This document shows positions 50,032 through 58,884 of a DNA stretch of 64,000 nucleotides, piece after piece. Made by a program: the position numbers and the translations under genes. Within the stretch, counting starts at the first letter, position 1. The number at the start of each line of letters is the position of its first letter. Where the stretch lies: positions 1 to 64,000 of the forward strand of contig NZ_JAKZFC010000008.1 in assembly GCF_022549215.1 (NCBI RefSeq), read 5' to 3'. The notes below the pieces were generated by a model. The model had not been told where the DNA came from, did not search any database, and saw only the letters and a list, made by a program, of their open reading frames with translations. Source of the stretch: Solibacillus palustris. Its GTDB lineage: Bacteria; Bacillota; Bacilli; Bacillales_A; Planococcaceae.

Positions 50032-50064
50032 AATATTTATGTGTAATAAGCGAGCACGTTGAAT

Positions 50065-50093
50065 AGTTTACTAGCTTTCATTTGAATTATCAA
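50065..50093 (-). promoter_or_regulatory. pbuE promoter
   Basis: Minus strand: -35 TTGATA (50093-50088), 17-base spacer, -10 TAAACT (50070-50065), about 30 bases before the aptamer. Confidence 0.65.
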
Positions 50094-50208
50094 GTGTTTA
50101 ATTTTAGTTTTAATATTACCAATTGGCAAAAAAACAAGTTGTACTTCCAATGTTTATGAAACAAGAGAGGGATGACAGGCACTACGCTAGGCGGATGGGG
50201 GAATATAA

Positions 50209-51009
50209 ATGTATTTAATTGGTGAAATCGCAAAAATTACAAAAGTGTCTACTAGAATGCTGCGACACTATGAGAAAGAAGGGTTATTAAATCCCTCGGT
50301 TAATGAGGAAAATGGATATCGTCAGTACACAGAGGAAGATATTGATACGATTGAAAAAATTAAGAGACTACGGAAATACCATTTTTCTATAGCGGAGATA
50401 CAAACCATTTTTGAAAAAGGACTTTACCATTCTCCTGGAATTTATAAGGAAAAATTAGATCAGTTAAATGGGGTAGTGGAAGAATACCAACAGCTAATTG
50501 ATGAGTTACAAGAAGAAAATATTCCATCAAAATTAGTGAAGAATAACTATGATGTTCTTATCGGAAACAGAAAAGGATTCGATACGATCTTTAAAAGAGC
50601 TGTTATAAAGGAATTTCATTTGGAACGATTTTTAGAAGATACAGTAGAGAAAATGTATAAGCAGCCATTTACTTTGGGTGGGAAATTTTTTGTTGTTTTT
50701 CATGATATGTCACAAATAAATGAAGGTGAACTTGATGTAGGCGTGTTTCAACCAATTGAAAATAGGGGAGAACATACAGATTTTGAGTTGTTACCATTTT
50801 CTGATGCTATATATATAAGTACGATCCATTATGGTACGTATAATACAATAAGCCGGGCATATATTCAGCTTTTTCGCTATGCAGAAGAAAATGATTATGA
50901 AATCATTGGGGAGTTTATGGAGAGGTATTTAGTTGATGGATACTATACCTCATATGTTGAGGAATTTATAACAGAAATATTTGTTACGGTTGCTCTTAAA
51001 AAGCCTTGA
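50209..51009 (+). CDS. MerR-family regulator with GyrI-like domain
   Basis: 266-residue transcription regulator. N-terminal MerR helix-turn-helix (MYLIGEIAKITKVSTRMLRHYEKEGLLNPS ... YRQYTEEDI), a dimerising coiled coil (about 85-110), and a C-terminal GyrI/BmrR-type ligand-binding domain (about 118-266, with ISTIHYGTYNTISRAY). Such proteins usually bind a hydrophobic or cationic ligand and activate a nearby promoter. The agmatine deiminase gene follows after 56 bases on the same strand. Whether a polyamine is the ligand is an inference. Confidence 0.88.
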   Translation: MYLIGEIAKITKVSTRMLRHYEKEGLLNPSVNEENGYRQYTEEDIDTIEKIKRLRKYHFSIAEIQTIFEKGLYHSPGIYKEKLDQLNGVVEEYQQLIDELQEENIPSKLVKNNYDVLIGNRKGFDTIFKRAVIKEFHLERFLEDTVEKMYKQPFTLGGKFFVVFHDMSQINEGELDVGVFQPIENRGEHTDFELLPFSDAIYISTIHYGTYNTISRAYIQLFRYAEENDYEIIGEFMERYLVDGYYTSYVEEFITEIFVTVALKKP

Positions 51010-51065
51010 CCTTCACATAATGTCAACCTATATATTTTAGTTGAAAATTGAATGGAGGGATTATT

Positions 51066-52184
51066 GTGAGCAAGCTAAAAAAGAGAATCGCTAGTTCATT
51101 ATGTATTGCAGGTTTAATAGGTGGGGGATTAACAGTCCAAGCTCTTTCTCAAGAACCAGTTGGGAAATATAGTATGCCATTAGAAGAGGAAAAGCATGAA
51201 GGAACTTGGCTACAATGGCCACATAACTATACCTATGGAAAAGGCTATAAAGAAAATATTCAAGACATTTGGGTAAAGATGACAAAAGCTCTTACAGAGG
51301 GTGAAAATGTCCATATTATAACATACAATCAAAAAGAAGAAGAAGCGATTCAAAAGTTGTTAGTAAATGCAGGTGTAAACTTGAAGCGTGTGGATTTTTA
51401 TCAATATCCAACTGACGACGTATGGGTTCGTGATAATGGTCCAATATTTGTCTATGATGAAAAAGATGAGTTAGTTATTTTAGACTGGGGATTTAATGGT
51501 TGGGGTAAGAAGGAGCCGTATAAAAAAAGTGATATAATCCCCCAACGAATAAGCGAAGATTTAGGGTTTAAACTAGTCAATTTAAATGAAGTCGTTTTAG
51601 AAGGTGGAGCAATTGAATTTGATGGAAGTGGGACAAGCTTGGCAACACGTAGTTCTGTCACAAATGATAATCGAAATTCGCATTTATCTGAAAAAGAAAT
51701 AGAGGGCTATCTGTATGATGTTTATGGTATTTCAAATCCTATTTGGCTAGATGGGGTAAAAGGGGAAGACATTACAGATTTTCATATCGATGGATTTGCA
51801 CGCTTTTTAGATGATGAAACTATTATCACATTAAAGAATGCAGACTTAATAGACTGGGGATTGAAGAAATCAGACCGAGATATACTTTTAAATGTAAAAA
51901 ACGCAAAGAATAAACGATATAACTATGAATATTTACCTTTAACTAAAGAAAATGTCCGTTTAAAAAATGGTCAAAATTTAGGTTATAAAGGTTCTTATTT
52001 GAACTATTATGTTGCAAATAGTGTTGTATTAGTGCCAAATTATAATGATTCAAATGATAAAAGAGCTAATGAAATCATTCAAAAATTGTATCCAAATCGA
52101 AAAGTAGTTGGTATTGATGTACGTCAGCTCTATAAAGATGGTGGAATGATTCATTGTGTTACACAACAGCAGCCGGTTGAATAG
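51066..52184 (+). CDS. Agmatine deiminase with signal peptide
   Basis: Agmatine/peptidylarginine deiminase-family enzyme, converting agmatine to N-carbamoylputrescine and ammonia. It shows the guanidine-binding DDVWVRDNGPIF, the catalytic His in DFHIDGFARF, and the catalytic Cys in GGMIHCVTQQQP at the C terminus. Unlike most cytoplasmic family members it begins with MSKLKKRIASSLCIAGLIGG plus a hydrophobic stretch, so export is likely. GTG at 51066 has GGAGG seven bases upstream, making the longer frame at 51048 unlikely. It is 372 residues, just downstream of the MerR gene. Exact substrate is not proven. Confidence 0.87.
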   Translation: MSKLKKRIASSLCIAGLIGGGLTVQALSQEPVGKYSMPLEEEKHEGTWLQWPHNYTYGKGYKENIQDIWVKMTKALTEGENVHIITYNQKEEEAIQKLLVNAGVNLKRVDFYQYPTDDVWVRDNGPIFVYDEKDELVILDWGFNGWGKKEPYKKSDIIPQRISEDLGFKLVNLNEVVLEGGAIEFDGSGTSLATRSSVTNDNRNSHLSEKEIEGYLYDVYGISNPIWLDGVKGEDITDFHIDGFARFLDDETIITLKNADLIDWGLKKSDRDILLNVKNAKNKRYNYEYLPLTKENVRLKNGQNLGYKGSYLNYYVANSVVLVPNYNDSNDKRANEIIQKLYPNRKVVGIDVRQLYKDGGMIHCVTQQQPVE

Positions 52185-52257
52185 GGAATCCAAACCAATT
52201 ATACCATTGTTGTTTCAGATCCGTTAAAAAAATTAAATTCACGAACGCTTACAGCAA

Positions 52258-52305
52258 AAAAGTGTTAGATCGACATCAGTCAATCTAACACTTTTTTCTA
52301 TTTTG
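52258..52305 (+). terminator. Terminator after agmatine deiminase
   Basis: AAAAAAGTGTTAGAT / ATCTAACACTTTTTT stem, active in principle in either direction. Confidence 0.85.
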
Positions 52306-52419
52306 TCCCAGCCTCGTTGCAAGTGAACGGAACGAGCGCAACAAGCGCGGTCGTGAAGAACGTAGCGCTAACAGTAGGAGCAAACCCTCGTCGTTTCCGT
52401 AACTTCGAGTGGAGATAAA

Positions 52420-52716
52420 GTGGATACAGTACTAACCGGGTATACGCTAAAAGCGATGGAGAATAAGTAGGCCATCCAGACGCCTAACGGCAACTACAAG
52501 CTTCCTGCTACGGATGTATTGTTCGATCAATTATCCAAACAGCTTGGAGCGTGATGGAAAGTATTACACTACGTCAATAACATGACGAAAAGCGCGTACT
52601 CGCTAATTTGGCACCCGGTGACATTCTCGGACGTGGATAGACATCGGTCTAAACACGCGGTGAACGATTTGATGTCACTGTTCGTGATCAATGGCATCAA
52701 TGCAATAGATTGCTAG
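52420..52716 (+). pseudogene. Decayed gene of unknown family
   Basis: One frame holds 99 codons from GTG (52420, GGAG upstream) with internal stops at 52468 and 52552. The pieces read VDTVLTGYTLKAMENK, AIQTPNGNYKLPATDVLFDQ and WKVLHYVNNMTKSAYSLIWH. Codon use is richer in G and C than the neighbours, which points to foreign origin. I do not recognise the family. Confidence 0.4.
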
Positions 52717-52804
52717 TTAGCTTGCTATATCAGGGCATATTTGCCAATTTCCAGCTGCGAAAATAGAGTTAAAGATGCTTCTAGGTATTCATTGGTAAAA
52801 TATA

Positions 52805-52838
52805 TGATATTGACTATCATTCTCAATGGTGATAAGAT
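52805..52838 (+). promoter_or_regulatory. Fur box over the promoter of the uptake operon
   Basis: TGATATTGACTATCA (52805-52819) matches the 7-1-7 Fur consensus TGATAAT-N-ATTATCA at all but two defined positions. It covers a -35 TTGACT (52810-52815) that is 17 bases from -10 TAAGAT (52833-52838). This predicts repression by Fur in iron-replete cells. Confidence 0.75.
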
Positions 52839-52994
52839 TCTTTTTGTTTAAAAGGGTAGAAAATGAAGTAACCGAAGAATGCAGAATAAGATTATGGGCC
52901 CCTTTTATGATCAGATTTATCGGATCGGCCATAGGGTTGTGATCGTATGGGATTATTTTTGCAGAACAATAAACTATTAGGAGTAATAACAAAC

Positions 52995-54110
52995 ATGATT
53001 AAATCAAAATTTTTAATGGGTAGTACAGTAGGTATTATGGCATTAGGTTTAGTTGGCTGCCAAACCTCAGATAACAGCCAAAAGGAAAAGGAAAGTGCAA
53101 AAGTCAGTGAACCTGTAACTATCGTTGATGGTAGAGATAAAGAAGTTGTTCTTGAGAATGGATATGCCAAAAATTTCGTAATGTTTCCAGCCGAGGGATC
53201 TGAAATGCTTTCCATTACACAATCCGCTAAACCATATTTAGGCATGGTAAAAGAAGATCAAGAAAATAATATTAAAGGCGATGTCGTTGCAAAAAAATAT
53301 CCGGGAATTCTAGATGTGAATTCTGACATCATGCATGGTGATTGGTCAAAGCCAAATGTTGAAAGTATTTTAAATTTGGACCCTGATGTTGTTTATCAAT
53401 GGAATTTTGGAGAAGAAGGAATTAAACCACTAGAAAATGCTGGCATTGATGTTGTAGCTGTAAACTGGGGTACATATGCTGACGATATTGAAAGATATAC
53501 TTTGTACGGTGAAGCTCTAGGAAAGCAAGATCGAGTAGATGAGGTATTTGCACACCAAGAGAAATCTAAACAAGCCGTTCTTAAAGTAACTGAAAGCCTA
53601 ACAGAAGATGAGCGACAAAATCATGTATTTATAGGCAATGTGGCTGAAAATAAAATCACAACATGGGGAACAGAACTCCCTCACACTGCTGTACATAAGG
53701 TAGATAACCTTACCTATACACTTGGAAAATTTGATACACCAGATGCTGAGATCAATGTAGAAACACTGCTAGAATGGGATCCTGATATGATCGTTATTGG
53801 CGATTTCCTAAAAGATATCACTCCCGAATATTTCTATAACCATCCTGTTCTTAAAAACCTAACAGCTGTTAAAGAAAAAAGAGTGTACAAAGCCCCTACA
53901 GCATCTCAACTAGATAATCCAGGAATTACTTGGTATTTCTATGCTTTCTTAGCGACTCCAGAGAAGTTCAAGGATTTTAGTATGCGCGAACAGGTTCGTG
54001 AAGATTATAAACTGTTGTACAATATCGATGTAACTGAGGAAGAAATTGATCAAATTCTAAATGTTGAAGAAAACAAAAACAGCAAATACTTCGACAACTT
54101 TATGCAATAA
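52995..54110 (+). CDS. ABC transporter substrate-binding lipoprotein (siderophore type)
   Basis: 371-residue lipoprotein with signal MIKSKFLMGSTVGIMALGLVGC (lipobox LVGC), then a two-lobe binding protein of the FecB/FepB (TroA-like) class: EPVTIVDGRDKEVVLENGYAKNF, SILNLDPDVVYQW and LLEWDPDMIVIG are typical strands. Start ATG at 52995 follows AGGAG at 11 bases. The Fur box upstream and the FecCD permease downstream support iron-complex uptake. The actual ligand is unknown. First gene of a five-gene operon. Confidence 0.9.
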   Translation: MIKSKFLMGSTVGIMALGLVGCQTSDNSQKEKESAKVSEPVTIVDGRDKEVVLENGYAKNFVMFPAEGSEMLSITQSAKPYLGMVKEDQENNIKGDVVAKKYPGILDVNSDIMHGDWSKPNVESILNLDPDVVYQWNFGEEGIKPLENAGIDVVAVNWGTYADDIERYTLYGEALGKQDRVDEVFAHQEKSKQAVLKVTESLTEDERQNHVFIGNVAENKITTWGTELPHTAVHKVDNLTYTLGKFDTPDAEINVETLLEWDPDMIVIGDFLKDITPEYFYNHPVLKNLTAVKEKRVYKAPTASQLDNPGITWYFYAFLATPEKFKDFSMREQVREDYKLLYNIDVTEEEIDQILNVEENKNSKYFDNFMQ

Positions 54111-54122
54111 GGAGAGGTTTTG

Positions 54123-55136
54123 ATGGTAACAGCAAGACAGAGGAAGCTTAAGACCTTTTACGTATTATCCTCTCTTTCCTTAATTATTTTAATGGTGGCA
54201 GCGATTTGTATCGGAAGATACACAATCGCCCCGCTAGATGTTTTCCATTCAATCTTTAACCCAGATTCAATTTCAGACCCGAAGCTTTCAGTAGTCGTAC
54301 ACGAAATTAGAATACCTCGCGTACTGTTAGCAGTGGTTGTAGGAGCCGGTATTGCTGTTGCTGGGGCTGCTTTGCAGGCTACTTTTGGTAATCCGCTCGT
54401 AAGTGAACATATTTTGGGCGTATCATCGGGAGCAAGCTTCGGTGCAGCTCTTGGCATAATAACAATTGGAACAACGCTTGGTACGCAGTTTTTGGCCGTG
54501 CTCTTTGCATTTGCAGGGATGTACCTCACGTATAGCATCGCAAAAAGACGTGGGCGTCTCACTGTGCTTATGCTCGTTCTTTCGGGAATTATTACTAGCG
54601 CATTATTCGACTCTGGCGTCTCCATATTAAAGTATTTGGCCGATTCCAAAAATGAACTTCCTGCTATCACCTTTTGGCTTATGGGCTCACTTGCTGGACC
54701 TTCGAAGGAAACCATTATTAGAACAATGCCTAGTATTTTGATTTCTTTATTTGTCCTCTATAAATACAGATGGCATCTAAATCTTCTTTCACTAGATGAA
54801 GATGAAGCGATTTCGTTGGGCGTAAATGTAAAAAAAATGCGTGTTATTATCATATTCTTCACAACAGTCATTGTGGCGTCAATTGTATCTATTGCTGGTA
54901 TTATTAGCTTTGTTGGGCTAATTGTACCGCATTTTACACGGATGATCGTCGGAACAGACAATAAGCATTTAGTGCCAGCAGCTATGATTATGGGCGCTAT
55001 ATTTATGCTAATTACAGATACACTCGCAAGATCCCTAACAGCAGCGGAAATTCCATTATCTATTATAAGCTCGCTTCTCGGTGTACCATTCTTTATTTAT
55101 CTTCTTAGAAGAACAGGAGGTGTGTGGGATGATTAG
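54123..55136 (+). CDS. FecCD-family ABC permease
   Basis: 337-residue membrane permease with about ten spans, of the BtuC/FecCD family that moves iron complexes or cobalamin. Family features: RIPRVLLAVVVGAGIAVAGAALQATFGNPLVSEHILGVSSGASFGAALG, GIISFVGLIVPHFTRMIVGTD (the ATPase-coupling loop) and GVPFFIYLLRR at the end. It is the only permease gene, so the channel would be a homodimer. ATG at 54123 chosen for the GGAG spacing. It overlaps the ATPase gene by 8 bases. Confidence 0.94.
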   Translation: MVTARQRKLKTFYVLSSLSLIILMVAAICIGRYTIAPLDVFHSIFNPDSISDPKLSVVVHEIRIPRVLLAVVVGAGIAVAGAALQATFGNPLVSEHILGVSSGASFGAALGIITIGTTLGTQFLAVLFAFAGMYLTYSIAKRRGRLTVLMLVLSGIITSALFDSGVSILKYLADSKNELPAITFWLMGSLAGPSKETIIRTMPSILISLFVLYKYRWHLNLLSLDEDEAISLGVNVKKMRVIIIFFTTVIVASIVSIAGIISFVGLIVPHFTRMIVGTDNKHLVPAAMIMGAIFMLITDTLARSLTAAEIPLSIISSLLGVPFFIYLLRRTGGVWDD

Positions 55137-55920
55137 AGTTGAAAATCTTAACTTTCAATATCCCAACTCAGAAAGACAGATATTTAAAGATTTATCCTTT
55201 AACGTAAAAAAGGGTGAAACATTAGCCATCTTAGGAGCAAATGGGATTGGAAAGACAACCTTTGTAAAATGCTTATTAGGATTTTTAGAATACAAATCAG
55301 GAAATATTTTAATTAATGATAAATCTGTTAAACAAATGTCTGCAAGTGAGTATTGGAAACTTGTAGCCTATGTGCCACAATCTAAAAAGTCGGCGTTTGG
55401 ATTTACTGGGCTTGAAATGACTGTTATGGGTTTATCTCCTCATGTGAGAATGGGCAGGCTTCCTAAAAAAGAGGATTACGAGAGAGCCTATGAACAATTA
55501 AGAAAGCTTGGTATTGAGCATTTAAGTGAACAAAATTGCAATAAGATGAGTGGCGGTGAGCTACAAATGGTTTTAATTGCAAGAGCCCTTATCAAGAATC
55601 CTAAAATACTCATAATGGATGAACCAGAATCCCATCTTGACTTGAGAAACCAACTAAAAATATTGAATATTGTCGAAGAGTTAAATCAGCAAGGGGAATA
55701 TTCTATTATCATAAATACCCATTTCCCACATCATGCCTTTCGTATAGCAAACTCGACTTTGCTTTTAGGTAAAGAAGGGTACATTTTCGATGAAACTGAA
55801 AAAGTAGTGAATACCGATAATTTACGAAATTATTTTGGTATTAATTCTGAAATTTTATCGTATGAACAAGCAGAGAAATCCTATTCAACAATATTGCCAA
55901 TAGACTTGCATAAATATTAA
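55129..55920 (+). CDS. ABC transporter ATPase (FecE-like)
   Basis: 263-residue nucleotide-binding subunit. Walker A GANGIGKTT near residue 37, Q loop YVPQSKKSAFG, signature MSGGELQMVLIARAL, Walker B ILIMDEPESHLD, H loop NTHFPHH. A longer frame begins upstream inside the permease, but AGGAGGTG precedes the ATG at 55129. It energises the preceding permease. The next gene follows 18 bases after the stop. Confidence 0.95.
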   Translation: MIRVENLNFQYPNSERQIFKDLSFNVKKGETLAILGANGIGKTTFVKCLLGFLEYKSGNILINDKSVKQMSASEYWKLVAYVPQSKKSAFGFTGLEMTVMGLSPHVRMGRLPKKEDYERAYEQLRKLGIEHLSEQNCNKMSGGELQMVLIARALIKNPKILIMDEPESHLDLRNQLKILNIVEELNQQGEYSIIINTHFPHHAFRIANSTLLLGKEGYIFDETEKVVNTDNLRNYFGINSEILSYEQAEKSYSTILPIDLHKY

Positions 55921-55938
55921 CAATGAAAAGGTGTAAAA

Positions 55939-57249
55939 ATGAAAAAAATCGCTTATGTTACAACAGGAACAAGTGCGCAGTTAATCAGCTATTGGGATTA
56001 CGCTCATTACATGGATCAATTAATTTATGCTGATGACCTTCCTAACTTTAATCTAGCAGAATTCGATGCAGTCATTCTTTCTTGTCATGGTCATAGTGAC
56101 CGCATATTGCCACACAAAAAACAACTTAACGAATATGTTAGAAATGGTGGCTTTCTTTTAATTTTTGCACTTAACAATGTTGATAAGCTTTTAGATGTTG
56201 TAGATATAGAATGGGTCGATTCAAAAATAAAGGATTGGTTATGGTGGACTAAGCCAGGTGGTAAAATAGAGCTATATGTTCCAGATAATATTAATCATTC
56301 CTTTTTTGATTATGTAAAGCCTGAGAATTTACGTTGGCACTGGCATGGATCATTCAAAGGAAATCACAACGGTACTACATTGCTCGGGATAGAAGATACT
56401 GATGAGTCCGTTATCGTTGATTTTGACAATTTAGAAGGTGGCGGTAGAGTGTTTATCACAACGCTAGACCCTCATAGTCATAATGGACAACGATTTATGC
56501 CAGCAGCAATGAAACTACTTCAAGAATTTTACCCATGGATTCATAACGAGCTTGGTATTGATCGAAATCAGATTAATCCGTTTAAAGTGGCTTATTTGCA
56601 AACAACATCGTTTGACTCTGAGAATAAGCCTTCCTATTTAGCGAAAACCTTTGAAGGCACAGGTGGACAAATCGAATACTATGGCGTTCGTCCTATTCCG
56701 GATGAGGTTTGGGATTGTGATATCATCTATTACCCTGGTCTTGGTGACAATATCTATATGCAGCGATACTCGGATAGAATGATGGAATATGTCAAGAATG
56801 GTGGACAACTCATATTAAATATAGAAGTAGCTATATGCTGGCTGCCATTTTTAAAGCCATTCCAAACGGTACCGCCAACTCCTTATACGAATCTCAAGGT
56901 AAGAATAGAAAATGATCCATTTGAATTTTTTAAGAATATGCCAGATGACTTTGATGGGTGGAGCGGCATACTAGGGCAGTATTCAAGAGGATTTACGCAA
57001 TTGCCTGAAAATGCTATAGGTCTTACATCCATAGGGGCTGAAAATGCAAAAAACTCAGCAGATTACATATGGCAGTACCCTACATTAGATGGAAGTGGTG
57101 GAAAGGTGTTCGTGCATAACGGTGATAATATGGTGCGATATCCTGATCACGGTGAGCATAAAGAATGCCTTGTTCGTGATATTTGTGTAGGTCTTATGAA
57201 ATATCGCAGAGCAGTTGTACCTTTTGCTGGGGTGCAAGTGAAAGAATGA
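55939..57249 (+). CDS. His-rich GATase-like protein A of the uptake operon
   Basis: I do not recognise a named family. The 436-residue soluble protein appears to contain two related Rossmann-type, ThuA/class-I-amidotransferase-like halves: residues 4-76 (AYVTTGTSAQ ... FDAVILSCHGHSDR ... YVRNGGFLLIF) and 217-295 (AYLQTTSF ... CDIIYYPGLGDN ... YVKNGGQLILNI). Only the first half keeps Cys49-His50-x-His52 at the nucleophile-like turn. Further His clusters: WHWHG (134-136), NHNG (143), DPHSHNG (179-181) and DHGEHKEC (404-410). This suggests a metal site or hydrolase. Its place behind a Fur-regulated ABC operon points to handling the imported ligand. GAAAAGG precedes the ATG. The next gene is a close paralogue. 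Confidence 0.8.
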   Translation: MKKIAYVTTGTSAQLISYWDYAHYMDQLIYADDLPNFNLAEFDAVILSCHGHSDRILPHKKQLNEYVRNGGFLLIFALNNVDKLLDVVDIEWVDSKIKDWLWWTKPGGKIELYVPDNINHSFFDYVKPENLRWHWHGSFKGNHNGTTLLGIEDTDESVIVDFDNLEGGGRVFITTLDPHSHNGQRFMPAAMKLLQEFYPWIHNELGIDRNQINPFKVAYLQTTSFDSENKPSYLAKTFEGTGGQIEYYGVRPIPDEVWDCDIIYYPGLGDNIYMQRYSDRMMEYVKNGGQLILNIEVAICWLPFLKPFQTVPPTPYTNLKVRIENDPFEFFKNMPDDFDGWSGILGQYSRGFTQLPENAIGLTSIGAENAKNSADYIWQYPTLDGSGGKVFVHNGDNMVRYPDHGEHKECLVRDICVGLMKYRRAVVPFAGVQVKE

Positions 57250-57267
57250 AATTATTAGGAGACAAAG

Positions 57268-58575
57268 ATGAAAAAAATAGCTTATGTTACAACCGGAACA
57301 AGTGCACAGCTGATCAGCTATTGGGATTTTGCTCATCATATGGATCAATTCATATATGTGGAGGACCTGTCTAACTTTAATTTAGAAGAATTTGGTGCAG
57401 TCATTATTTCTTGTCATAGTCACAGTGACCGCATTCTGCTTCACAAAAAGCAGCTTAATGATTATGTTAGAAATGGCGGATTTCTACTCATCTTTGCACT
57501 TGATAAAGCTGATCAGCTATTAGACGTTGTAGATATAGAGTGGGTTGATTGTAACACTAAGGATTGGCTATGGTGGACGAGACCAGAACGTAAAATAGAA
57601 CTATATGTTCCCGATCATGAAAACCACTCCTTATTTGAATATGTGAAACCTGAGCATTTACATTGGCACTGGCATGGTGCATACAAGGGGAATCATAACG
57701 GGACTACATTGCTTTCGATAGAAGATACTCATGATTCCGTTGTCATTGATTTTAAGGATTTAGAAGGCGGGGGTAGAGTTTTTATCACAACACTTGACCC
57801 TCATAGTCATAACGGTCAACGATTTATGCCAACAACAACTAAATTCCTTCAAGGGTTTTATCCATGGCTTAATAACGAGCTTGGAATTGATCGAAATCAG
57901 ATACAACCATTTAAAGTGGGTTATTTACAAGCAACAGGGACAGATTCTGTGGATACTCCCCCGTATTTAGCGAAAACGTTTGAAGGTACAAGCGGACAAA
58001 TCGAATACTATGGAATCCATCCTATTCCAGATGAGGTTTGGGACTGTGATATCATCTATATCCCTGGTCATTGCGATCAAATATATATGCAACAACAATC
58101 GGATAGACTAATGGATTATGTTAAAAATGGCGGACAACTCATATTAAATATAGAGGTTGCTGTATGCGTGCTTCCAATTTTAAAACCATCCCAAACGGTA
58201 CCGCCTGTTCCCTATACGAATCTCAAGATAAGAGTAGAGAACGATCCCTTTGAATTTTTCAAGAATATGCCAGAAGACTTTGATGGCTGGGAAGGAATAC
58301 TCGGGACGTATGCAAGAGGATTTACTGCATTACCTGAACATGCTTTAGGTCTTACATCTATAGGGGCTGAACATGCAAAATACTTCGCCGATTATATATG
58401 GCAGTATCCTACAATAGATGGGAGTGGCGGCAAGGTCCTCGTGCATAACGGTGGCGATTTGATACGATATCCTGATCACGGCGAGCATAAAGAATGCCTA
58501 CTTCGCGATATTTGTGTCGGTCTTATGAAATACCGCAGAGCCGTTGTGCCTTTTGCCGGGGTACAAGCACCTTAG
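57268..58575 (+). CDS. His-rich GATase-like protein B (tandem paralogue)
   Basis: 435 residues, very similar to the preceding protein over the whole length (I judge well over two thirds identical by eye). It has the same two-half layout, with Cys-His at IISCHSHSDR, WHWHG, NHNG, DPHSHNGQRFMP and DHGEHKEC retained. Differences cluster in the linker at 220-232 and in residues 263-272 (IPGHCDQIY against YPGLGDNIY), so the two copies may differ in specificity. LSIEDTHDS replaces LGIEDTDES. The start ATG follows TAGGAG, 18 bases after copy A. This is a recent tandem duplication kept in frame, and it closes the operon. No function is proposed beyond that of copy A. Confidence 0.8.
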   Translation: MKKIAYVTTGTSAQLISYWDFAHHMDQFIYVEDLSNFNLEEFGAVIISCHSHSDRILLHKKQLNDYVRNGGFLLIFALDKADQLLDVVDIEWVDCNTKDWLWWTRPERKIELYVPDHENHSLFEYVKPEHLHWHWHGAYKGNHNGTTLLSIEDTHDSVVIDFKDLEGGGRVFITTLDPHSHNGQRFMPTTTKFLQGFYPWLNNELGIDRNQIQPFKVGYLQATGTDSVDTPPYLAKTFEGTSGQIEYYGIHPIPDEVWDCDIIYIPGHCDQIYMQQQSDRLMDYVKNGGQLILNIEVAVCVLPILKPSQTVPPVPYTNLKIRVENDPFEFFKNMPEDFDGWEGILGTYARGFTALPEHALGLTSIGAEHAKYFADYIWQYPTIDGSGGKVLVHNGGDLIRYPDHGEHKECLLRDICVGLMKYRRAVVPFAGVQAP

Positions 58576-58755
58576 TGAAATGTTCTCAGAAATGTGTCCG
58601 TATGTGCCAGCGACGATCGCTTTCCTAAATTTAATAGGGAATCGGTCGTTTATCTTTTTATGGGAAAGAGTTATATTCTCTCACCTTATTTTCAATTACC
58701 ATGCTTTTACTTAGCTGGACCTCTGTGTTGATGAAGAGGTCCAGCTAGCTTAAGG

Positions 58756-58836
58756 GCATTGAACAGGGCGGATGGGCTTAAAGCATTCTTGAATGATGGG
58801 CGTATTGAAATTGACAATAATCCAGGTGGAAAAAGT
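58756..58836 (+). pseudogene. IS66-family transposase fragment
   Basis: Frame from 58756 reads ALNRADGLKAFLNDGRIEIDNN, the C-terminal DDE-region motif of IS66 transposases (FLEDGRIEIDNNRAERAI in intact copies). After DNN it diverges and the frame is lost. No complete IS ends were found. It is about 27 codons long. Confidence 0.75.
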
Positions 58837-58884
58837 GTTAAATGCTTATGCGAATGCACAATATATAACAAAAATGCATACAAT

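Larger units (their letters stand above)
52185..52994. other. Intergenic: terminator, decayed gene, Fur-controlled promoter
   Basis: Contains the terminator at 52258-52305, a G/C-richer segment with a decayed reading frame (52420-52716), and the Fur box and promoter of the uptake operon (52805-52838). No other gene is supported. Confidence 0.6.
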
